From the NCBI RefSeq assembly GCF_008629655.1, contig NZ_VWSG01000006.1:62001-126000 (forward strand): 64,000 nucleotides of DNA. Reading direction: 5' to 3'. Origin of the DNA: Paenimyroides baculatum (lineage in GTDB: Bacteria; Bacteroidota; Bacteroidia; Flavobacteriales; Flavobacteriaceae). The notes under the pieces are model-generated. The model had not been told where the DNA came from and made no database searches. It saw only the letters and a program-made list of their open reading frames with translations. This document shows, one piece after another, positions 27,207 through 34,651 of this stretch (position 1 is its first letter; the number at the start of each line of letters is the position of its first letter). Both the position numbers and the translations under genes were made by a program.

Positions 27207-28811
27207 TTAATGGTTGTTACCGCTTATTTTTAGCTCGTCAAGATCCAGTTGCAGTTCGGCTTTTCTAATTTCTTCATCAGTAAAGAATTTTTCTTTTCTT
27301 AATTTAAAAAGCTCTTTTCTTTGCAAATTGTAAATTTCTAATAATGTGTGATGGTAAACTTTAAGATCTTCGGTAGTATTTACACAAAGTTCTAACGATG
27401 TTAGTTTTAGCTGGGTATTGTTTATTTCTTTTTCAAGATTAGATTTAAAAATACCAATAAGTTCATTCTTATTATTATTGTCATGTTTGGTGTTAAGTAC
27501 ATTCAGCGCGATACCATGCAGTCGTAATTTTATACCTGCCTGTTGCTCTTCTTCGGAACTAATACTATCAATCTCTTCTATTTTGATCAATTTAATAACA
27601 AAAGGTAAGGTTAAACCCTGCAAAACAAGTGTAATGAAAATAACTACAAATGTTATAAAAATGATGAGGTTTCGTTGCGGAAACGCCACATTGTCTGTAA
27701 GCATGATTGGGATTGATAAAGCGGTTGCTAATGAAACAACTCCGCGCATTCCCGCCCAGCCAATAACTAATGGTCCTTTCCAACCCGGTGAAGGATCTTT
27801 CCTCACTTTTGCACTTAACCAACGCGGAATGTGTGCTATAGGGTAAACCCATAAAAAACGCAGAATAATAGTAATAATGCTTATTATGATTCCGTATTTA
27901 ATTCCATCGGCAATAGAATAATTTCCTAAACCATGAATAATTTCCGGTAATTCTAATCCTATCAAAATAAAAACCAAGGCATTCATTACAAAAATAACGG
28001 TTGTCCAAACGCCTAACATGTTTAAACGCGTACTGCCTGTTTTAAAGATTTCGTGCGAACGGTATGACATGAATAAACCACCGCTTACAACTGCCATTAC
28101 GCCTGAAAAATGAAATTGTTCTGCTGCAAGAAATAAAATGTAAGGAGTCATTAACGTTAGCGCTGCATCAATAGCGGGTGTTGTAGGAAAAAACCTGTGA
28201 ATGAAGTACATAATGTGTGCGCCTGCCAAACCTATTACAATTCCCATTATCGATACAATAAAAAACTGACCTGTGGCTTCCTGCATAGAAAACGTTCCGC
28301 TTATTACGGCAACTAACGCAAATTTAAAAACGATAAGCGATGAAGCATCGTTAACCAGACTTTCGCCTTCTAAAATGGTCATGATTCTTTTAGGAACTTT
28401 CATTCCTTTTAAAACGGTTGCAGCAGCAACGGCATCGGGTGGCGATACAATACCGCCTAGCAGAAATCCTAATGCAAGCGTCATTCCGGGAATGAATAGG
28501 GTAGAAGTATACGCAATAACACCTGAAGTTAGAAAAACCAAACCGAATGCGAGTAAAGCAATGGGGCGTTTCCATTTCCAGAAATCATTCCATGAAGTAT
28601 ACCATGCTGCTTCATACAGCAACGGCGGTAGAAATATAAGGAAAATTAAATCGGGTTTAAGATGCAGTTGAGGTACTCCGGGAATAAAACTGATGCCCAA
28701 ACCTGCAATTACCAAAAAGATAGGATACGCAATTTTAATGCGTTGTGCCAACATTACCAATAAAAAAACTACAAATAATAGCCCAAGTATTAGTAGTAGA
28801 TTATGATGCAT
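27207..28811 (-). CDS. CPA1 family Na+/H+ antiporter
   Basis: 534 residues: about 12 membrane segments over the first 410, then a cytoplasmic helical tail of about 120. The ion-binding motif is ILEGESLVNDASSLIVFKFA, with the ND pair characteristic of electroneutral CPA1 exchangers, and TM4-like GGIVSPPDAVAAATVLKGM precedes it. It exchanges cytoplasmic Na+ or K+ for protons. Operon with the downstream bestrophin (9-base gap). Confidence 0.9.
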   Translation of the reverse strand: MHHNLLLILGLLFVVFLLVMLAQRIKIAYPIFLVIAGLGISFIPGVPQLHLKPDLIFLIFLPPLLYEAAWYTSWNDFWKWKRPIALLAFGLVFLTSGVIAYTSTLFIPGMTLALGFLLGGIVSPPDAVAAATVLKGMKVPKRIMTILEGESLVNDASSLIVFKFALVAVISGTFSMQEATGQFFIVSIMGIVIGLAGAHIMYFIHRFFPTTPAIDAALTLMTPYILFLAAEQFHFSGVMAVVSGGLFMSYRSHEIFKTGSTRLNMLGVWTTVIFVMNALVFILIGLELPEIIHGLGNYSIADGIKYGIIISIITIILRFLWVYPIAHIPRWLSAKVRKDPSPGWKGPLVIGWAGMRGVVSLATALSIPIMLTDNVAFPQRNLIIFITFVVIFITLVLQGLTLPFVIKLIKIEEIDSISSEEEQQAGIKLRLHGIALNVLNTKHDNNNKNELIGIFKSNLEKEINNTQLKLTSLELCVNTTEDLKVYHHTLLEIYNLQRKELFKLRKEKFFTDEEIRKAELQLDLDELKISGNNH

Positions 28812-28972
28812 AAAAGTGTGTTATTAAGCAGATGTTTAAGCGGCTAAATTAATTATTTAATTTACATAATTTAAAATTGCCTTAAATTTATAAGTAGCAT
28901 GTTTTTGCTATTTTTTTTTGCCTAAAAATCAAACACTTTTATGCATTTGTAAGTTAGTTGAAAATCTTTTTT

Positions 28973-29497
28973 TTAATATTTCATATCAAGATCAAAATCA
29001 TATTTCATGGCATCGTAACCCAGAATTCTACGCATTAAACCCATTTGTCCGCACAGATAATCTTCTCGTCCAATGCACATGCCTACAAAGTTTAATACAT
29101 CTTCCGGAAAAAACTCAATGTTCATTCCCATTGGGAACGCTCTGTTTAATTCTTCATCGGTTACCTGTAATAATCTTTGATAAACAAGTGGCGATATTCT
29201 GTGGAAATCTGTAATAAGATCTTGTAATGAAGGATATGCTAAACTTTCGTCTAAAGCTTTTCCTTGAAAGAAGAAATCTTTGTATTTAAATTCTTCGGCT
29301 AACCCCAGAACATTTCCCATTGCGTAACGCATATCCAAAAAATTTCCGACCATCCAGATGATATGATTCGTTCTTCCTTCGATTCTTTTTAAAGCATCTT
29401 CTTCTGAAATACTTTCAAGAACCATTAAAAAACTTTGACTATGCCCGCGAAAAGCAGGAATAATAATGTCTAATTTTTGTGATTTTGGATTGTCCAT
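28973..29497 (-). CDS. DinB-like four-helix protein
   Basis: 174 residues, mainly helical. The pattern of a helix with a conserved His (RTNHIIWMVGNFLDMRYAMG) and a C-terminal helix (FVGMCIGREDYLCGQMGLMRRI) resembles DinB/YfiT-like metal-binding bundles, although the usual three His are not all visible. Some members are thiol transferases; the function here is unknown. Last gene of the VOC-DoxX-DinB run, starting 3 bases after the DoxX stop. Confidence 0.6.
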   Translation of the reverse strand: MDNPKSQKLDIIIPAFRGHSQSFLMVLESISEEDALKRIEGRTNHIIWMVGNFLDMRYAMGNVLGLAEEFKYKDFFFQGKALDESLAYPSLQDLITDFHRISPLVYQRLLQVTDEELNRAFPMGMNIEFFPEDVLNFVGMCIGREDYLCGQMGLMRRILGYDAMKYDFDLDMKY

Positions 29498-29500
29498 AAT

Positions 29501-29872
29501 TTAACTGATTAAATGTTTGATTTTTTCTTTATTGTCAATCAGCATCCAAATGTTGATTAGAAAAAATACACCGGCAATAATTAAACCTTCGGGCATAAAG
29601 GTTGAATTATGGCACAAAATACCAATCATTACAGGAAAAATCATTACGGCACCTAACGCTCTTGTTTTTGGCATAAGCACTAAAATGCCCGAAAGAATTT
29701 CTATGGTTGCAACCAATGGTAAAATCCATTTCAAAGTCATCATGGCTTCGTTAATTTTCATCATTTCTGCCGGTATTTCGGGCATTGGCATGTAATGGAA
29801 AAATTTATCCATACCTGCATTGATCATCATTAACCCAAATAATACAAAAAAGATTGTTTTTACAATTTTCAT
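29501..29872 (-). CDS. DoxX family membrane protein
   Basis: 123 residues with four membrane segments. The N-terminal FFVLFGLMMINAGMDKFFHY and the PLVATIEILSGILVLMPKTRALGAVMIFPVM region are typical of DoxX proteins, which associate with oxidoreductases and thiol stress systems in other bacteria. Packed between the VOC gene (10-base gap) and the DinB-like gene (3-base gap), so co-transcription is nearly certain. Confidence 0.82.
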   Translation of the reverse strand: MKIVKTIFFVLFGLMMINAGMDKFFHYMPMPEIPAEMMKINEAMMTLKWILPLVATIEILSGILVLMPKTRALGAVMIFPVMIGILCHNSTFMPEGLIIAGVFFLINIWMLIDNKEKIKHLIS

Positions 29873-29882
29873 AGCTTTAAAT

Positions 29883-30272
29883 TTAATTCATTGAATATAA
29901 ACCGACTGTATTTCCTTCAGAATCTATAATAATCGAGCAAAAACCATATTCGCCGATTGACATTTTTGGTTGATGAATTGTTCCACCGGCATCAACAACT
30001 CTGCTTTCTTCCACAGCGCAATCCATACAGCCAAAATAAACAATAGTACTGTTTCCACCTGCTTGTAAACCGTCCATCTTTATCAAAGTACCCGATGCAC
30101 CTATTCCGTTTTCAGATCCAGGAAAGCATCTCATTGTCATTGGAGCATCGCCGGGAACGGGCATTTCATCTAATTTTAAGTTAAATACCGTTTCATAAAA
30201 TTTTGTGGCTCTTTCCATGTCATCAACATAAATTTCGAACCAAGCTACAGGATTAAATTTTTTATTTTCCAT
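29883..30272 (-). CDS. VOC (glyoxalase/dioxygenase fold) family protein
   Basis: 129 residues: PVAWFEIYVDDMERATKFYETVF opens the first beta-alpha-beta module and GFCSIIIDSEGNTVGLYSMN closes the second, as in glyoxalase-like VOC proteins. Metal ligands are not clear and the substrate is unknown. First gene of the VOC-DoxX-DinB run, preceded by a TACATTTG -7 box (complement of 30294-30301). The Crp/Fnr gene immediately upstream on the same strand is a candidate regulator. Confidence 0.85.
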   Translation of the reverse strand: MENKKFNPVAWFEIYVDDMERATKFYETVFNLKLDEMPVPGDAPMTMRCFPGSENGIGASGTLIKMDGLQAGGNSTIVYFGCMDCAVEESRVVDAGGTIHQPKMSIGEYGFCSIIIDSEGNTVGLYSMN

Positions 30273-30359
30273 TTTTTTAGAGTTAGTTTAAACCAAATGT
30301 AGCTTATTTTTTAAGATGTGTAACTTGTCTTTTGGCAAGAAATCAATCAATAGTTCAAG

Positions 30360-30935
30360 TTATATTTTTAAAATATCTTTTCGAATTCTACTTAATGATG
30401 TATCGGTAATTCCTAAAAAAGAAGCAATCTGTTTCAAAGGTGCATTTTGAATGATTTGCGGTTTTTCTTTAAGAAGTTTCAGATAACGGTTTGTGGCGGT
30501 TTCAGTAACAATATCAAGCGATTTTTGCTTTAACGAGAATACTTGTGTGGTAAACCATGATCTTCCCCATTCGGAAAAACCAGGTACAGAATGAAACAAA
30601 TGTTGAAACTTATCAAAATCTATTTTCCACAAAACGCAATCGGTCACAGTTTGCAAAGTTTCTTGCGATGGGATTCGCTGAAATAGGGAAGAAGGCACGA
30701 TTACAATATCATTTTCGGCAAAAAATTCTGTGGTAATTTCGTTATTGTTATAGTCGTGCACAAAAGAACGAACAATTCCTTTCTCTAAAAGATAATATTC
30801 ATTAGAGATTTCTCCGCTTTTTAAAAGAAAATTTCCCTTTGCAATTTCTGTTTTTTCATGTGCTGCTGAGATAGCATGAAAGTCTTCTTCTGAAAACAGA
30901 AGGTGTTGGTACACCGTATGAAAGATATCTGACAT
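30360..30935 (-). CDS. Crp/Fnr family transcriptional regulator
   Basis: 191 residues: a cyclic-nucleotide-binding-type beta roll (about 20-125, GNFLLKSGEISNEYYLLEKG) and a short C-terminal helix-turn-helix (APLKQIASFLGITDTSLSRI). The cNMP pocket arginine is not obvious, as in many Bacteroidota members that bind no cAMP. It lies upstream of the VOC-DoxX-DinB run on the same strand and is divergent from yifB. Confidence 0.85.
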   Translation of the reverse strand: MSDIFHTVYQHLLFSEEDFHAISAAHEKTEIAKGNFLLKSGEISNEYYLLEKGIVRSFVHDYNNNEITTEFFAENDIVIVPSSLFQRIPSQETLQTVTDCVLWKIDFDKFQHLFHSVPGFSEWGRSWFTTQVFSLKQKSLDIVTETATNRYLKLLKEKPQIIQNAPLKQIASFLGITDTSLSRIRKDILKI

Positions 30936-31057
30936 ATATTTTTAGCTGAATTATAAATGAAGATAGTAAAATTGTTAAACCGAAGATTATATTTTGTTTA
31001 AACATAGTTCATTTTTCATATTTAATTGACTATATTTAGTTTAGAAAAAAATAAACT

Positions 31058-32242
31058 ATGTTGGTTAAAGTTTTTGGTAGCGCCGTTTTTGGGATCGATG
31101 CTACAACAATTACTATTGAAGTAAATATTGATAAAGGTATTGGATACCATTTGGTTGGTTTGCCGGATAATGCCGTGAAAGAATCAAGTTACCGTATTGC
31201 CGCAGCGTTAGCGAATATTGGCTACAACCTACCGGGAAAAAAAATCACTATAAACATGGCACCTGCCGATTTGCGTAAAGAAGGATCTGCTTACGATTTA
31301 CCTTTGGCGATTGGTATTTTGGCCGCATCGGGTCAGTTGAAGAAAGACGATTTTTCTAATTGTATGATTATGGGCGAATTGTCATTAGATGGATCTGTTC
31401 AACCGATAAAAGGAGCTTTACCAATAGCGATTCAAGCGAAAGTAGATGGATTTACCGAAATATTCCTACCAAAAGAAAATGTTCAGGAAGCAGCGATTGT
31501 GCACGGACTGAATGTGTATGCTGTTGAAAATATTGCCGATTTAATCAATCATTTTGAAGGGAAAATCGTACTGAAAACAGTTGAACTCCAAGAAGATAAT
31601 TTGTTTGATGTAGCCAACGATTTTTCGTTATTAGATTTTGCCGAAGTAAAAGGGCAGGAGAACATTAAACGTGCGTTGGAAATTGCAGCGGCAGGTGGAC
31701 ATAACATTTTATTGATCGGTCCGCCCGGTTCTGGTAAAACCATGTTAGCTAAAAGATTGCCGAGTATCCTTCCGCCAATGACTATTGAAGAATCTTTAGA
31801 GACCACAAAAATTCACAGTGTCGTTGGTAAGGTTCAAAATGTTGGGCTGATAAAGAAACGTCCTTTTCGTGCACCGCATCATACTGCATCGTCGGTTTCA
31901 TTGGTTGGTGGAGGAAGTTATCCGCAACCGGGTGAAATTTCTCTGGCTCACAACGGCGTGTTGTTTTTAGACGAATTACCAGAGTTTAAGCGCGAAGTTT
32001 TAGAAGTAATGCGTCAGCCTTTAGAAGATCGCGAAGTAACTATTTCTCGTGTGAAATTCACGGTTTCGTATCCTTCGTCTTTTATGTTGGTGGCAAGTAT
32101 GAATCCGAGCCCCAGTGGCTATTTTATGAACGATAAAGGATTGAGTCAGTCATCATCAATGGAAATGAATCGGTATCTGAATAAAATATCGGGACCTTTG
32201 TTGGATCGTATCGACCTGCATATCGGAATGGCAAAAGCTTAA
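31058..32242 (+). pseudogene. comM: yifB/comM, truncated by prophage integration
   Basis: The Mg-chelatase-like AAA+ ATPase YifB/ComM is normally about 510 residues; in other bacteria ComM is a branch-migration helicase for natural transformation. Present here: the N-terminal ChlI-like domain ([35 protein letters not shown]), Walker [17 protein letters not shown], Walker [12 protein letters not shown] and [13 protein letters not shown]. Homology stops at LLDRIDLHI (residue 389, base 32224). Phage DNA then adds GMAKA and a stop, giving 394 residues without the C-terminal domain. The remainder should lie beyond the right edge. Probably non-functional in the lysogen. Confidence 0.85.
32199..32227 (+). 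other. probable left attachment site (attL) inside yifB
   Basis: The junction between conserved YifB coding sequence and phage sequence falls in or just after codons for [11 protein letters not shown]. The integrase gene begins about 300 bases further. The identity segment is probably this conserved stretch, but the matching attR is outside the window, so the exact core cannot be fixed. Confidence 0.6.
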
Positions 32243-32270
32243 AAACCTATAAAAACATAGGAATTTTTAA
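32242..32270. terminator. weak hairpin just inside attL
   Basis: CCTAT / ATAGG stem with a 6-base loop, flanked by A5 and T5, immediately after the new yifB stop. It may end yifB read-through into the prophage. Confidence 0.4.
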
Positions 32271-32358
32271 GATTAAAATGTTAAATTTTACATTAATTGA
32301 AATTTTTAACAAATTAAAATTTTAAAATAAAACGGTTTTTTTGCTCTTTTAATATGCT

Positions 32359-32408
32359 GGAGGAAATCTTGGAGGAATTATTATTTGTGGAGGAAATTAC
32401 GGAGGAAT
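32359..32408. repeat. four GGAGGAAAT/GGAGGAAT direct repeats upstream of integrase
   Basis: GGAGGAAAT at 32359 and 32389, GGAGGAAT at 32371 and 32401 (spacings 12, 18, 12: a 30-base unit repeated). They stand out in very AT-rich DNA between attL and the integrase, where integrase arm sites or excisionase sites are expected. Confidence 0.6.
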
Positions 32409-32533
32409 GATGAAACTATCTACAATTAAAGTAAATTCATTTTTACCCCCTCTATATAAAAATAGTTTTCAATTTTCAACAACTTTTTTCAAAACTCCGA
32501 TATAAGTAATTATTAACTTAATCTTATATCAAA

Positions 32534-33937
32534 ATGGAATTAAAAGATTTTAAATTTTCGTTCAAATTACAGAAAACAACTAATGAATCTAAATCATTAG
32601 TTATTAGATTCAACAACCCCCTTACAGGTCAACGAGACCGATGCAAAACCATTAACTTTTTAAAAGTAAAATCTGAAGAGTATATTAATAAAAAAGTAAT
32701 ATCATCAGATAAGAGAAAAGTTGATTTGTTTCAACAAATCAATGAAAACATTGCAAAGTATATTACATTATTAAGTGATTTTAGTCTATTCGATGAAGAC
32801 GATTTGATGGAGGCAATTGAACAATCCAATACTATTACAACAGCAAAAAAGAATTTGCAAATTTTAATAGTAGATATAATGACTGAATCAAAGAATAATC
32901 ATTTTAAAGCAAATCCAAATTTAACACCAAAAGCAAAAGAACATTACCCAAATGCTATTAGAAAGTTTGAAGAATTTCAAGCATCTAATAAGATGCAATA
33001 TACTATACATCATTTAGATTATAAACTGATGATAGCATACGAAAACTATTTATTAAACAACCTTAAACACAAAACAACCACAGCAAGAAATATTGTTGAT
33101 TACACTAAAAAAATGATTGCTGATTATTTGAGAGAAGTTAATGACTTGATGAAATTGGCATTTTTAAACGGTTATCAATCACCTATAAAAGAAAAGAAGA
33201 AAAATACAAAAAAAGTGGTTAAACCTTATTTAACGATTGATGAAGTTTTTTCGATATATGAAACCAATTTTAATAATTATAAGCCTAAAAATCATGAAGA
33301 AAAATTGATGCTAAAAAGAATACAAGGACTTAATAATATTAGAGATTGGATTGTTATTGGCTTTCACATAGCACAAAGAATGGAAACACTTCGGGCATTA
33401 GATAATAGTCAAATAAAAGATGATAAAATTGTTAATGTCTATCAGAATAAAACCGATAATACAATTTCGCATATCCCGATGTATGGGGCAATGGAGGATT
33501 ATTTTAGCGATAAAAAAGAGTTTCCATATATGTGTGGTAGAAAGAACGATTTTAATGAGGGAGTTAGACTGATTTGTGAAATTATGGGATTTGATGAAAT
33601 GATGGTGGGGGATATTCGCCAAAAGGTTGAAATTTATGAAGGACGTGAAGAAATGCGTGATGTACGTGGTGTTTATCCACGTTGGCAATTGGTGGCATCA
33701 CATACATTAAGAAGGTCGTTTGTAACACACCAACATATAGAAAAGAGACCAGCAGATTTAGGTATGGCAATAACAGGGCACAAAGATTTGAATACTTATA
33801 ATAAATATAATCAAATGACAGATTATCATAAAGTTGATGTGTATGCACCTATATTAAAAGAACAAGATAAATATACACCTCGCAAAAAGAAACAAATTCT
33901 TAAAGACCCAAAAATTATTGAAATGAAAGCATCTTAA
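32534..33937 (+). CDS. int: tyrosine recombinase (phage integrase)
   Basis: 467 residues. An N-terminal arm-binding/SAM-like region spans about 1-230 and the catalytic domain the rest. Candidate catalytic residues are Arg in GFHIAQRMETLRAL, Lys in YQNKTDNTISHIPM, HxxR in ASHTLRRSFVTH, His in ITGHKDLNTY and the nucleophile Tyr in NKYNQM. It integrates and excises the prophage at yifB. Located next to attL, read inward, and closed by a terminator overlapping its end. The long N-terminal part is common in Bacteroidota integrases. Confidence 0.9.
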   Translation: MELKDFKFSFKLQKTTNESKSLVIRFNNPLTGQRDRCKTINFLKVKSEEYINKKVISSDKRKVDLFQQINENIAKYITLLSDFSLFDEDDLMEAIEQSNTITTAKKNLQILIVDIMTESKNNHFKANPNLTPKAKEHYPNAIRKFEEFQASNKMQYTIHHLDYKLMIAYENYLLNNLKHKTTTARNIVDYTKKMIADYLREVNDLMKLAFLNGYQSPIKEKKKNTKKVVKPYLTIDEVFSIYETNFNNYKPKNHEEKLMLKRIQGLNNIRDWIVIGFHIAQRMETLRALDNSQIKDDKIVNVYQNKTDNTISHIPMYGAMEDYFSDKKEFPYMCGRKNDFNEGVRLICEIMGFDEMMVGDIRQKVEIYEGREEMRDVRGVYPRWQLVASHTLRRSFVTHQHIEKRPADLGMAITGHKDLNTYNKYNQMTDYHKVDVYAPILKEQDKYTPRKKKQILKDPKIIEMKAS

Positions 33938-33951
33938 TAGATGCTTTTTTT
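33926..33951 (+). terminator. terminator of integrase gene
   Basis: AAAGCATCT / AGATGCTTT stem with a TAAT loop plus T run, overlapping the integrase stop. Confidence 0.85.
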
Positions 33952-33962
33952 AATTTGAAACA

Positions 33963-33980
33963 TTAATATATACTATAAAT
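33963..33980 (+). promoter_or_regulatory. phage promoter-like motif, copy 1
   Basis: TTAATATATACTATAAAT, 14 bases before the holin-like start and 12 after the integrase terminator. Identical over 18 bases to the copy at 39090-39107. Confidence 0.65.
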
Positions 33981-33994
33981 CTTCTCTCAATTCG

Positions 33995-34465
33995 ATGAAT
34001 TTAGAAAAAATTATAAGTTCTTTTTTACTTTCAATTTATGTTTTCCTTACACCTCATACTATTGGTATATTATCACTTTTTGCCCTTGTCATAATAAATG
34101 GTATAGCCAAATATGTTGCCGTTTGTAATGATGCAGATGTAAGGGTTTGGCAAATTCATAAAATTCTTAAAAGGTCTAAATCTGTTGAATATGTACTATA
34201 TAGCATCATCGGTTATTCAATTTCAATATTAACGATGACTTTATTACAGATGGTGTTTTTTGCACCAACAATTGTAGTTGGTCAAAATTCAATAGATTTA
34301 ATTTACCTAATGATTATGCTATGTGTATCACATGTTTTCGGGCAAATATTTAAATCGGTTGAAGATATTGTACAGCACCCATTATTTGGTAAAATAGTTG
34401 ATAAGATGCCACCATTTATGCAAGAATTTTTTAAAAAGGACAAAGACAAAAAAGATAGCAATTAA
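33995..34465 (+). CDS. putative phage holin
   Basis: 156 residues with two or three hydrophobic segments (FLLSIYVFLTPHTIGILSLFALVIING, VLYSIIGYSISILTMTLLQMVFF, LIYLMIMLCVSHVFG) and a strongly charged C-terminus (FFKKDKDKKDSN), the layout of phage holins of the toxin secretion/holin type. The position next to the integrase and followed by another tiny membrane protein fits a lysis module, but no endolysin is seen in the window. Preceded by the phage promoter-like motif. Confidence 0.5.
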   Translation: MNLEKIISSFLLSIYVFLTPHTIGILSLFALVIINGIAKYVAVCNDADVRVWQIHKILKRSKSVEYVLYSIIGYSISILTMTLLQMVFFAPTIVVGQNSIDLIYLMIMLCVSHVFGQIFKSVEDIVQHPLFGKIVDKMPPFMQEFFKKDKDKKDSN

Positions 34466-34479
34466 GCTATCTTTTTTTT
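34448..34479 (+). terminator. terminator of holin-like gene
   Basis: AAAAAAGATAGC / GCTATCTTTTTT with a 6-base loop; it includes the end of the coding sequence. Confidence 0.85.
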
Positions 34480-34489
34480 ATCTTTAAGA

Positions 34490-34651
34490 ATGAAAAAAAT
34501 ATTAATAGATTTTTGGTTTTGGTTTTGGGGCGATGGTGACACACCACCACACGGCAAAATTCCACCATACACTAAACAGATTATTATTCTATTTTTCATA
34601 GGTGTTTTACTTTATGAAGGGTTTAAATATCTGTATAATCTAATATTCTAA
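34490..34651 (+). CDS. 53-residue single-pass membrane protein, possible lysis accessory
   Basis: MKKILIDFWFWFWGDGDTPP, then a polar stretch and one membrane helix (QIIILFFIGVLLYEGF), ending YLYNLIF. Starts 11 bases after the terminator of the holin-like gene and overlaps the convergent fibre gene stop by four bases (CTAA). Not recognised; small Trp-rich membrane proteins next to holins often serve lysis. Confidence 0.5.
   Translation: MKKILIDFWFWFWGDGDTPPHGKIPPYTKQIIILFFIGVLLYEGFKYLYNLIF

Noticed and set aside
31001..31062. Inverted repeat AACATAGTT / AACTATGTT around the yifB start
   Set aside because: Nine-base arms 44 bases apart in AT-rich DNA, one over the start codon; judged likely to be chance.
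32359..32408. GGAGGAA repeats as a CRISPR array
   Set aside because: Units are only 8-9 bases, the spacing is irregular and too short, and no cas gene is present.
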